Origin: Trogon surrucura | Taxonomy: Eukaryota > Chordata > Aves > Trogoniformes > Trogonidae | Direction: 5' to 3' | Assembly (NCBI GenBank): GCA_020746105.1 | Contig: CM036618.1 | Span: 42,441,014-42,505,013, forward strand | Length of the DNA stretch: 64,000 nt | In this document: positions 1 through 10,600 of the stretch, one piece after another | Layout of the letters: each line of letters starts with the position of its first letter | Position numbering within the stretch: position 1 is the first letter of the stretch | Position numbers and translations under genes: made by a program | Notes under the pieces: generated by a model | Databases searched by the model: none | What the model saw: the letters and a program-made list of their open reading frames with translations, nothing else | What the model was told of the DNA's origin: nothing

Positions 1-2265
1 AAGGAAAGATGGGGAGGGATTTTTGATCATGGAGTGCAGTGACAGGATGAGAGGTAACGGTTTCAAACTGAAAGATAGATTTTGATCAGCTATTAGAATG
101 AAATTATTTTCTGTGATGGTGATGAGACACAGGAACAGGTTGTCCAGAAAAGCTGTGGATGCCCCATCCCTGGAAGTGTTCAAGGCCAGGTTGGATGGGG
201 CTTTGAGCAACCTGGTCTACTGGGAGGTGTCCCTGCCCGTGGCAGGGGGGTTGGAACAAGATGATCTTTAAGGTCCAGTCCAACCCATTCCATGATAATA
301 AGGAAATAATTAAAATAATATATACAAAACATCCCCCTCCCCCCAATAGCAATCACTGATGCTGCAGAGCTGGCAGGCACTGAGGAAGTCTCAGGCTCAG
401 TGTCAGAGGGGAACCAGACACAGGAGCTAGATTTAGGAACTCGGGATCAGGATCAAAGGCAGAAAAATGGATATAGTCCCCCTTGGACACCAACCACTGA
501 AGAGGAGGGCTTAACACTTGTGACCCCTTAGATTTATAGGGAATATGATGTATATGGAATAGAATACTTTCATTGGTCAGTTTTTGGGTCACTTGTCCTG
601 TCTGCTCCTCCCCAGAGGTGCGATATTTTTACTTTCTTGCAACTCTTTTACTTCCCAGCACCTGAATGCAGCACACAAGACTTCGCAGTGACCTTGGTTA
701 CTACAAGAGCAAGTGCAAGCAAGAGCTTTTCGACATGCCAGTCCTTGGTAGTAACAATAACCATCATCAAGCATTATCACCTGCAGACACTGTCTGCAAA
801 AACATGCTGTTAACTTCAGAAGGGCAGCCTCTTAAAAGAGACTGAGCTGAAAAACAAAATCACTGAACAGAATTGGTTCTGTTTAGCTCAAACGAGGACA
901 TATAGCTTGCTTAAACTATCCAGGAAATAGAAAGGTAGGGAAAAAAAAAATATTTTAGAGAGGTCTCCATCTCATTTTCCTCATTAAGAACACACTTTTA
1001 AACCTGAAGTATATTTTAAAACAGCCACCAGAAGGGAAAGGGCACAGTTTTTTCCCCAGTCTCAGATCTCAGTGACTCACTCCTGGTTCACCATTCCATC
1101 TGTCCGCTACACCATGTATCCACATCATCCCCATTTCTACTTCCCAGCTGTTTCTTTCTCCTGAATAGTAGTTCTTCATCACTGCTTCCCACCAATTAGT
1201 ATCTACTTTCCAGTGTAGGAATATACAATCATGTCAGTTTTACTTTGATCCTATGATTTGTAGTGACAGAAGAAAAAGCCATCTGTCTACCACAGAACCT
1301 TGTCTACCAATATGAAAACCATCCCTGACCATAACTAAAAGACAGCAATCCAGACTGAAAGCCAATATTCTGAAAAAAATACAATAATTTGGACTTTTCA
1401 TCTTCAAACAACTGTGACAATTCCTAGACACTCAAACAGAAATATGGATGTTGAGCCCCAAAAGCGTGTACACAACTTAGGGGCTTCAAAAGCTCTACCA
1501 TGAAAAATCTAACATCTGATGTGTTGATATCCTGTTATCACAGGTCTTCAAGTATTTCAGAGACAGAAATTTGCTGGGCCTTGACTCTCCTAGAAGGCAG
1601 GTGTGCTTTTCACAGTTAACACAGCCAAACCATGAAAACAGGAACACATTTCCAGCATGCCTGCGATTAGAAAAAAAAGGAAGCAAACCGTAGAAAATCC
1701 AATCCTCTGTCTTTTTACACCACATGTGACTTCAACATAATTGAAGACGACATGCAAACACCGTCAGGGTAAGTTGCTGCGGCTAAAGGACGAGATACTG
1801 CCTCACCCCTCGCTAACAACATGCCATCGCTCGCTATCGCGCTCTCAGAGCCACCTTGAGGGACGTGGAAGACACTGAAAATTTTAACTGCGGGGCAAAA
1901 CGCCTCCTCAGGAGGTGCAATAATAGTGGTAACAGAGGACGGGAGAGGACCCTACCTCAGCAGGCTCCACTCACACAACCCCGAAAGGGGAGGGGAAGAA
2001 ACCGCAAACACAGAGAGAGCGAGAGCGCGGAGGGTCGCTCCCGCAGAGCGGCTCCGCCGGTGCCCCCAGGACGAGGGGCCGGGCGGGGTGAGCCGGCAGA
2101 GCGACGGGCGGCAGACAAAGCTGCCGGGAGGAGATGGCGGCGCGGGGGGGGTTGAGGCGGCGCGGTCCGTGCCCTGCCCTCCTCAGCGGCCCCTGCGAGA
2201 CCCGCCCGGAGGGAGACGGAGAGGGAAAGAGGGCGGACACCCAGGGGCTGCCGCCGCCCGCTCAC
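1..2265 (-). other. MDN1: MDN1 intron 1 (partial)
   Basis: This is sequence downstream, on the minus strand, of the MDN1 exon 1 splice donor. I looked for the expected second exon, which should continue the N-terminal region of midasin, and did not find it, so intron 1 is longer than 2.2 kb. It holds a CR1 fragment at about 30-300. The rest (300-1970) is anonymous AT-rich intron sequence with no convincing exon. From about 1970 it grades into the CpG island. Confidence 0.75.
30..300 (+). mobile_element. CR1 LINE fragment, 3' end
   Basis: The segment matches the 3' portion of avian CR1: the decayed end of the reverse-transcriptase ORF (tggatgccccatccctggaa, caaggccaggttggatgggg) followed by the gatgatctttaaggtcc and ccaacccattccatga tail. 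It is heavily diverged and 5'-truncated, and lies in MDN1 intron 1. Confidence 0.88.
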
Positions 2266-2391
2266 CTGCTTCGCCAGAAACCTGTTCAGCTCCGCGCCGC
2301 TCTTCTCGTTCCTGCCCGCCACCAGCCGCAGCGGCTCCGCCAGGCGGAACCGCAGGTCGTCCGCTGCTGCCGCCGCCGCCGCCGCCGCCAT
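2266..2391 (-). CDS. MDN1: MDN1 (midasin) coding exon 1
   Basis: This exon encodes the first 42 residues of midasin, the giant dynein-like AAA ATPase that removes assembly factors from pre-60S ribosomes in the nucleolus and nucleoplasm. Read on the minus strand, it starts MAAAAAAAAADD and continues with AEPLRLVAGRNEKSGAELNR and FLAKQ. This closely matches the start of human midasin as I recall it (APLRLIAAKNEKSRSELGRFLAKQ region). The exon ends AAGCAG followed by the donor GTGAG, in phase 0. The start is the ATG at 2389-2391. An in-frame ATG at 2593-2595 would add 68 residues with no resemblance to midasin and lies next to the promoter motifs, so I did not choose it. The nine-alanine run, encoded by GCG and GCA codons, replaces the first residues of the human protein. 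The rest of the gene lies to the left of the window. Confidence 0.93.
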
Positions 2392-2596
2392 CCTCCTCCT
2401 CCTCTCCCGCCGCCGGAGCGCGGGCAGCGGCTGAGGCGAAGGGTGAAGGAAGAGCCGCGCGCCGGCAGCGCGGACCACGCGGCACGTGGGACACGGGGAC
2501 GGACGCGCAGCTAAACACCGGCTTCCGCTCGCAGCCGTGCCGTCACCCGCCCGCGACGTCGCAGGGAGGGAGGGAAGCGCGGCCTCTCCCGCCACT

Positions 2597-2604
2597 CACG
2601 TGAC
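2597..2604. promoter_or_regulatory. Palindromic E-box (CACGTGAC)
   Basis: CACGTGAC lies about 205 bp upstream of the MDN1 start codon and 15 bp from a ZNF143-type motif. It fits the USF/MITF-family E-box consensus. Function is inferred from position only. Confidence 0.5.
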
Positions 2605-2618
2605 TGGGCCCGCGCTGA

Positions 2619-2638
2619 ACTACAGTTCCCGGCATGCC
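2619..2638 (+). promoter_or_regulatory. ZNF143/STAF-type motif, copy 1
   Basis: ACTACAGTTCCCGGCATGCC fits the long ACTACAnnTCCCnnCATGC consensus bound by ZNF143 (STAF), a motif common in vertebrate housekeeping promoters. It lies about 230 bp upstream of the MDN1 start codon. Confidence 0.8.
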
Positions 2639-2674
2639 TCGCTGTGGGCGGGCGCTAATACCGCGGCCTCGGCT

Positions 2675-2693
2675 GCATGTCGGGAAATGTAGT
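2675..2693 (-). promoter_or_regulatory. ZNF143/STAF-type motif, copy 2 (opposed)
   Basis: On the minus strand this reads ACTACATTTCCCGACATGC, a second full-length match to the same consensus. It is inverted relative to copy 1, with 36 bp between the two. The pair sits between the MDN1 and CASP8AP2 start regions, closer to MDN1. Confidence 0.8.
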
Positions 2694-3504
2694 CCGCCTG
2701 AAGCCTCGCCCTCCCCACCCTCCTTCGCTGGGGACTCCCGGCCACCGCAGGAGTGACTCTCCCGCTTCCCCGCGGTGCTGGGAGATCGATGTTCCCAGCC
2801 CCCCTCCCAGGGTGTTAAACTGACGTTGTTGCAGCAGGGCTTGCTTACGGCAGGCCTGGTTGAGGACCACAAGCCACAGTGCTCACCCCAAGGCCTTTCC
2901 AAACTAGGTCACGGTGTCAGGCAGAGCCCTGGCCGAGGGCGAGCACGGCCAGTGACTAACCCAAACAGGTGGTTCAGGCTCGGGAGGAAGGCACCCGGCG
3001 TTACACTGGCATTTACACGTCACCCTCCCCAACTCTCCTTGCCGGTCGCAGCCAGCTCACAAAGCCTGGGTGCAGAGCTAAGGCACTAACGATGTTTCCA
3101 AAGGGGCTTGGCTGGAGGCCTCGCTGAGACCAGGAGACACATTTTAAGCCTCAGGCTACCCAGGAGAGCCGTCTGAGCCGCCTCACATCTGCCCCACAGC
3201 AGCAACAGCCACGGCCCTCTGTGCCCAACTCACGGTAGGTGAGCAAGTGTGTCACCCCTGCGGCAGCTCCATTCCCTCTTCCACCTGCCACAGCCCTTAC
3301 AGGAGGGCCGGTACCCGCCCGCGGTACCGCACACGTCCAGCTCCGGGCCGGAGCCTCTCCGCGTGGGAGGCAGGCGAAGGTGGGAGGAGCTCTCCCGCGG
3401 CTCCCGCCTTCCCGCGCTCTCAGGGCCGAGCGCCTGAAGCCAGAGCCGGGCCGGGGGCGCGCGACCGCCGCGAAGAGGCGGGCCGGCGGCCGGGGAGCGG
3501 AAAG

Positions 3505-3733
3505 GAGGGGCGGGGCGCGACCGCCTCGCGCTCCTCGCTTTGGCGCCAACTGCTTCAGGCCGGGGGGCGGGTTTTGCCGACGTCGCGGACGGGGACGTGC
3601 CGTGCGTCTGCGCTCATTGGCTACCGGGACCGTGAGTCCCGCCCCCTCGGCGCCCAGCCTGCGGGACCGGCGGCGGCAGCAGCAGCAACCTGCGGGGTGT
3701 CGTGGGCCGCGGGCGGCGGCGCTTGACCGGTGG
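3505..3733 (+). promoter_or_regulatory. CASP8AP2: CASP8AP2 promoter and probable noncoding exon 1
   Basis: The segment holds a GC box (GGGGCGGGG at 3507-3515), an E2F-type site TTTGGCGCCAAC (3539-3550), a GACGTC palindrome (3579-3584) and an inverted CCAAT box (ATTGG at 3616-3620). Transcription probably begins between about 3640 and 3690. The first exon could end at a donor such as TGG|GTGAGG (exon end 3733) or CCG|GTGGGT (exon end 3729). The exact start and donor are inferred. The next exon begins at 4622. Confidence 0.6.
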
Positions 3734-4621
3734 GTGAGGGTCGTGTCGGGCTGCCGGGCGGGGCCTCCCTCTCCTGCCCCTTCCCCTCCTCCCGCCGGTG
3801 GGGGGGTTCGGCGCCGTCTCGCCCGGCGCGGGCCCCTCTCCCCTCCCCCGCTGCCGATGCGCGGGTCCCGCCGCCTGGTTCGGCCCGGCCCGGCCTTGCC
3901 CACCGTGCCGGCTTTCCTGGCACCCTGCCGGGCTCTGGCGTGCCGGCCGTTGCGGGGTGCCGCGAGGGTGAGGCCTGGCGAGCGGGTGAGGGCCACTGCC
4001 TCGGAGCCGCTCGTCGCCCGCCATGGCCGAGCTTTTCCCGGTCGCCGGCTGCTGCCGGGTTCCGGAGGCGCTCCGGTGTCGGTGTGCTCCGAAAGTCATC
4101 CTGCCGGAGCTGCGGTGGCGGGTCCTGCGGTCGAGCATCGCTGTGTGCCTCGGCAGGCAAAACGTTTCTTGCCTGCTGCCGCTCTTTATTGGTTTGTCCG
4201 GTGGTGTCAGCCAGGGGAAACCTCCTCCTAAATGGTCTGTGGAGAAGGAATCAGAGATACCAAATGAGAGCATTTTCTCTGGTTAAGATCCACATTCAGA
4301 GAAGCTGTTAGTAGAATACTTGTTTTCATCCCATCATTTCATTATACGGTATTCAATTGATGTGTACAGCCAAAGGTACAGCCAAAGATCTTCGGAATGC
4401 TTGTTTACAGGACAAATGTTTTCCTACTCTTCTCTATAGATCTCTACATTTGTTATGTTGATATAAGAGTTTTCCTTATTCTAATATTGGATTTCCTTGA
4501 AGAGCAGGGGCCGCAGGTACCTCAGGTTTAATTGACTTTTTTTCAAGATGCCTCTGTTTTCCTACATTGTCCCAAAATTGTCATTTAATCTGTTGTCTTT
4601 CTTCTGATATTTTACTTACAG

Positions 4622-4636
4622 ATGGGGAAGCCGTAG
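4622..4636 (+). promoter_or_regulatory. Short upstream ORF in the CASP8AP2 5' UTR
   Basis: Exon 2 begins directly after a TTACAG acceptor, and its first bases are ATG GGG AAG CCG TAG, a four-codon upstream ORF. It ends 12 nt before the main ATG at 4649, which itself has a strong context (A at -3, G at +4). An effect on translation is inferred. Confidence 0.5.
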
Positions 4637-4648
4637 GGAGTTTGTATC

Positions 4649-4697
4649 ATGGCAGCAGACGAGGATGGACTGGGACTGTTTGATATTCGCTACGGTG
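4649..4697 (+). CDS. CASP8AP2: CASP8AP2 coding exon with start codon
   Basis: It encodes [16 protein letters not shown] plus one base, matching the MAADDD...LFD start of human FLASH. The exon itself begins at 4622. The donor is G|GTAAGAT. A CR1 element begins about 8 bp into the intron. Confidence 0.93.
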
Positions 4698-7600
4698 GTA
4701 AGATGTCACAGAGTTACAGAGTGTTAGAGGTTGGAAGGGACCTCAAAGATCACCTAGTCCAACCCCCTGCCAGAGCAGGATCACCTACAGTAGGTCACAC
4801 AGGAACGTGTCCGGGCAGGTTTTGAATGTCTCCAGAGAGGGAGACTCCACAACCTCTGTGGGCAGCCTGTGCCAGTGCTCTGTCACCCTCACAGTGAAAA
4901 GGTTTTTTCTAATATTTTTATTTTCTAATATTTTTCTAATATTTTTATGGAACCATAAGATGTGTTAGATTGCTTTCTGTTTTGCGGTGAAATAACACAA
5001 ACAGTCTTATGGAAATAAACAGGTCAAAAAATAACTTCTAAACCAAAATGGAAACAATTTAAATTGGACAAATATTGATGAACTTCACCCATAATTAAAT
5101 GGCTGCAGCACAGTATCACTGTAAGCCATATCCCGTTAGTAACTTTGGATTTTAAACCATAACTGTGTACTTTGATATTCTAGTATATTCTGAGAGAATA
5201 CTTGGAACTGATCTCTTCCCCGAGTTTTACGGTGTACAATTTAACCTTCAGTGTATCCTAATGAAGCTTATGTTTGGATGGTTAGGAGGATTGCTCCTTT
5301 GATTGCTATTTGTAAGAGCAAATATGCTGTCATCTGGTACGGTAGCAGCAGTCAAGGTACTCTGAGATTATTTTCAGCTCAGTTGATCTGACATACATTT
5401 GTGAAATTCCCAGCTTCAGAAGGAATGTGGATATTGATGCTTTCCTTTATAGTAATAATATTTTTTGCAAAACTAGAGAGGTTCACATAGAGTTGGAGTG
5501 ATAAGGGGCATTAGAAAAAGACATGAAGAAAGGCTGAGATTTAGATGAAAATACTTACACAGAACCACTTAGTGTGTGAACAGATGGCAATGCTAAAGCA
5601 ATTTCTTTGAATTGTGATATAGACTATTACAATAATTTCTGTTTAGCAGTAAGTGTTTCTTTTGAAAATAGTGGGTTTATCATACTAATTCTTTATTGTT
5701 TCTGAGTTCTAACTTTTGTATTCTAGAAAACGATTTCAAATTCAGATCAAATTGACTTAGTTTAAGTACAAATACATTTTTTAAATATAAGCGTATAATT
5801 TGCTTCATGCACAGTTCTTGTAGTATTTAGGAACTGATCTTACAAGGATGTCTTTGCTCCTTGGTGACCAAAGATCTTTCCTTCATAGTAGGAGCTTGCT
5901 GGGAAAAACCTGTCTTTTACCAGTTCATGTTACTACTCTCTACTGGTCTAAAATTACAGCTACACTTACTGTATGGGAAAGTTAGAGGGTGGAGTATACA
6001 AAATGTTTACTTTGGCATTTTTCTTTTCTTTAGCTGAAGCATCCCCCTTCAAGGAAGGTGATGAGAGCTCAGTGGATATTTACGATGGCTTGGACAACAG
6101 TTTGCCAGTTTCTGGTAGGTTGATTTTATCTTGCTGCTTGACTTGAAACATCATAGAGTCTCTGTGCTTTTTAGGCTGTTTTCAAGTAACACGACAGTTA
6201 GCTTGAAGTTTAAATTTAGCTCGTGTAACATATGCTTCAGTGAACTACTTGTTTAAATTCAAGTCATATATGTTACACTCTATAAATACAGCAGAGAATT
6301 CTTAGCTCTATTAGGTTAATGATTATAAAATAGTTTTCATGTGGTAGTTTTCACTGCTCTTTTAAGAGACTTTGGCATGTAAAGGGTTGCAGAGAAACCT
6401 TGACTATTCTATCTGTGCCTTGACATAGGACCTTTAGCAGCGTGCTCCAGTGGCCAAGAAGGCCAACAGCATCCTGGACTGTATCAGGAATAGTGTGGCC
6501 AGCAGGAGTAGGGAAGTGATTGTCCCCCTGTACTCGGCGCTGGTGAGGCGACATCACGAGTACTGTGTCCAGTTTTGGGCCCCTCAGGCCCTACAAGAAG
6601 GACACTGAGATGCTGGAGCGTGTCCAGAGAAAGGCAACGAAGCTGGTGAAGGGTCTGGAGAACAAGTCCTTTGAGGAACGGCTGAAGGAACTGGGGTTAT
6701 TCAACCAGGTTCAACTCTCTTTAGGCAATTAACAAGTGATAGGACAAGAGGAAATGGCCTCAAGTTGCATCAGGGGAGGTTTAGGTTGGATATTAGGAAG
6801 AATTTCTTCACTGAAAGGTTTATCAGGCATTGGAATGGGTTGCCCAAGGCGGTGGTGGAGTCCCTGTCCCTGGAGGTGTTTAAGAGTCGGGTAGTCATAG
6901 TGCTTTGGGACATGGTTTAGTCGAGGACTTGTCAGTGTTAGGTTACCGGTTGGACTCAATGATCTTAAAGGTCTTTTCCAATCTAGGCAATTGTGTGATT
7001 TTTACCTTGGGAAAAAACACTCTTATTTTGTGTTTTTTAAATAGTTTCAGGACCAGAACCAACAGTCACTAAATCCCAAGTAAGAGATCCAAAACGTGCT
7101 TCCTGTATGATACAGTGCATTCAGTAGATCCTTTTAACATTTTGTTACTTTCTCAAAAATTGTACAGATTAATTTCCTCTCTTAACTTCCTTGAAAGTAA
7201 GAAAGAAATAGGCCCAGCACATATTCTTTTTTAGGAGTTTTAGTGCGCTGTTTAATTAAATGCTGTTTCTGGTATTTAAACCAGTGTTTCACTAGTGACC
7301 TTACGACTGTAAGGCCATTGAATTTTTATGGAAGGACTATACTATATCCTACGAACCTAAAACATCTATACATCTTTTTTCTTTTTCCATTTTGTATTTG
7401 TTACAGCATATACAAGTATTCTCTAAGTCTTTATTTCACATACTGAGATGCATTGTTTAGTAAACATAAAATATGTAAGGACGAATCACTTAATGCAAGG
7501 CAAGTATTTTACATAGTCTAGTTCTGAGGGATTTTTTTTTTAATTTGAGGAGAGGATTGGCAAGATTTTTACTCTATATAAGGTAAGATGTTATTTGTAT

Positions 7601-10600
7601 GTCATCTTGCATTGTATTAGTAATACTCTTTGCATTATGGTGTTATCCAAAGGACAGCAAAGAACGTTTATTCAACGCACACGACAGGGTTTTCAGCTCT
7701 GTCCCAACTCTGCAGTAACTCCATTTGATTCTGATCAGCTGATCCACGTTTGTGTAGGTCACTGGCATCCAAGTATTCTTTTTCTCAGTATATTTTTTTC
7801 AACTGGAAATGTTTCCAAGGTGAAGTCTGGCGAAAAGCTGAACGAGTTGTAGGATGCACATATTTCTTCTAGCTTTTTGCTATGTATTGGCTGTGGAATT
7901 GCAGAACCTCAGATCAGTGCTAAGGTGTAGCCCTTCTTGCTTTCTAAATTTGGTAGATTTACTGTGAGTTAGCGCACCTTGACTTAAAACAACTTATGAG
8001 ACAGTCATAAAATGCACTCATCATTGTTGTTAGGTATCCTGTATATCTCATTTCTTCAAACACGTTGTTTTCAGTTGAACTTTAATTTTCGTTGTTACCT
8101 TCTATTTAGATGTAAATTGGACCAAGTTTTTCTGGTAAAACTAACATAAATGTTGAAAATCAGGATAGGGATTTCTCCAGATGAGGTCATGTGTTTTCCT
8201 CAGTACCACAATGCAGCCTGCCTAGAAAAATACCTTTTTTCTTTATGTAATTGATTTTTCTTTATACAGGCAATTCTGCTCTAAATTCTACACCGTCTGG
8301 AAACAGCTTAAATTTATTTGATGAGATTTTGATTGAAGAAGGGACTGCAAAGGAAACATCCTACAATGAGGTGTGTATTGAGTGACAGAAAGAATTTTGG
8401 TGTTTTGGAGGGTTTTTTCCCGAGTGTCCGTATACTCACGTCATTCGAAAAATAGGGAAATGTTTTAAATAAGTAAAACCAAGAGCATGCTAATAAATTG
8501 TTATGTCAACAAGTTTATCAGAATAAGTGAATCTCTCACTCTGTGACATGGTCTGTTCTCATTTAACGTCCTTTGCATGCGGTTTGTATATCAGCTCCAT
8601 TATGGGAAAATGAGCCATGATTTCCTTCTAGTTAAATACCTGTTCAGGCATCTGACGTGAAGCTAGTCTTGTCACTTCTCCCAACAAATTTTGACAGACT
8701 AAAGCAGGTAGGTCATGGATTAATCTTGCATTTCATTAAATTTTGTCCTTGAGACAACCATGCAGTAGATAACTGCCTCTAGCAAGTCAGCGGAATGATT
8801 ATTCATGTAGCATCACCTATCCTGGTACAGAAGCTGCATCTTAACTTTAACTTGAGCTTTGGAGTAAAAGGGACAGACATCTAGAGCTATAATGCACTAT
8901 AAAAGAAGCAGGAGCAAAACCTCCATGATTCTACTTAGTGATGAAAATGTCACTTTGAAAGCAGCTGACTTACACATGACAGTAGGGGAGTTGTCTGTTC
9001 TTCAGTGAAAGTTTTTTCGCCATTTACTTTCAAGGAAGCCCTCATGCCAAATGTATTTTATTTTGCGATCTTGACAGGAGCATGTCCTTTGCAGTCTGTT
9101 TTTGCAGACCAGGTTTGTTTGTAGTAACTTTTTGTTGTGTTTTTCCTTATCTGTTTTGTATTATATAAAATCTGACAAACAAATCCCCATCTGTAAAGCT
9201 CTGAGAACTCCTGCTCCTCGGTAATAGTGTCTTTAATTTCACAATAATATGACTCCATGTTACTCTCTAGCCTATTACTGTTGGGCAAGCATGAATAGAT
9301 TTACTCTTATGTGAGTGGTTGTGATGTTTTAGAGACTTGTGTACTTGTTGGAGCATATTGAAGCTTTTTGTTTTAATATGGCTTTAGTATGTTACTTCTG
9401 GGGAAAAAACACAGAGCTTTGCAGTATACATCACCGTGTCAACTAACTATAAATCTAAAGGAGTAACTTTTCTGTGCAATTCATCCACTTCTGTGCCATG
9501 AATTCTTCTCTCTTTGACAGTTGCAGGCAGAATACAGAAAATGTCAACAGCAAATTAAAGAGCTGATGAAGAAATTTAAGGAAATACAGGCACAGGTACT
9601 GTAGCTCAAAGGGCAACATTGTGAAAACTTACATAAAGCAGACTGAGAGTTAATTTCATACACTTTCCAAAAGGGATCCATCACATGGATGTTTTATAAA
9701 GTGCATCTGTAGGAGCCAGGAGCTTGTTCTGCCTGGGTTACTTGCTAGGGTAGCCTGCCGACAAAATCGGTAGGTAAATTCACTCATTTCATGACGTGTG
9801 TGCAGTAAGAGTGTAGGTGCTTTGAAGCTGTCATGGTCATTAGAAAATACGCATGTCAGATGAGTAGTTATCAAAAAGGTATCCAGTTTTGGTTTGGTGT
9901 TTGTTTGTTGTGTTTTTTTTGTAAAAAATGGGTCTTTAATGCACTAGGGAGAGGGTTGCAAAGGTATTTGAGCTGTCATTAGAACTGGAAGAGGATGCCT
10001 GCGCTGCTTTGAGCCCTGTATAGTTAGATTCTCCTGGACAATTCTGCAACGTGCTCTGCTGTGTATTTCAGTTAACTCCCAAAGGTTCTGTGCTTCGCCA
10101 TGGGAAGCAGCTGCTGCCCTGTGACACTTCTGCATTGTTTTCTGCGAAACTTGTCTGCCTTTCTGAGCAGGCTTTGCTGGCGACAATTATGAAGAGAAAG
10201 GGCTCTCCCTAGGATTGACAGATAGGATTCCAGAACATTGGATCTAAAAGTAATAGTAAATAAATAGAACAACAGAGCACCCAAAGTTGGCTTTGATACC
10301 CTGAAAGAAATAGAATTACCCTGTTTTTCTTAAAGTGCTTAAAAGCTACATCTCTTTATTTGGTACAGTGACCAAGAAAGCAAGAAATTGTGTAAAAGAA
10401 TGAAGCAAAGGGGTGGATTATTGGGTTTTTTTAGCTCTATGATTACTTCGTTTATTGTGTATTTCAATTTTAATATATTATATGCTTAAAACATCTTAAA
10501 CAATTACTAGGAATGCAAACAGGAGCCAAAATGTGAGTGATGTTTAAAAAGCCATCTGCTCTTTTTGATCTCAATTATTCTGACTTAATAGAGCAGGGTA

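Larger units (their letters stand above)
1970..4110. promoter_or_regulatory. CpG-rich divergent promoter region
   Basis: The interval is very rich in G, C and CpG, in two blocks (about 1970-2700 and 3280-4110) joined by a less extreme stretch. The first covers MDN1 exon 1 and its start region. The second precedes and covers the presumed first, noncoding exon of CASP8AP2. The two genes are head to head, with about 1.3 kb between the MDN1 start codon and the probable CASP8AP2 first exon. Long open frames here on both strands reflect the base composition and are not genes. Confidence 0.85.

Noticed and set aside
589-780. Cysteine-rich 63-codon frame on the minus strand in MDN1 intron 1
   Set aside because: It does not resemble the expected MDN1 exon 2 or any family I know; cysteine enrichment over so short a frame can be chance.
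1926-2603. Open frames on the plus strand opposite MDN1 exon 1
   Set aside because: They are shadows of GC-rich sequence; the minus strand carries the real MDN1 exon with a proper splice donor.
3239-4231. Long open frames (up to 330 codons) on both strands of the CpG island, including 3151-3996 on the minus strand
   Set aside because: Stop codons are rare in such GC-rich sequence. The translations are low-complexity Arg/Pro/Ala/Gly and overlap the CASP8AP2 promoter and first exon, with no recognisable domain.
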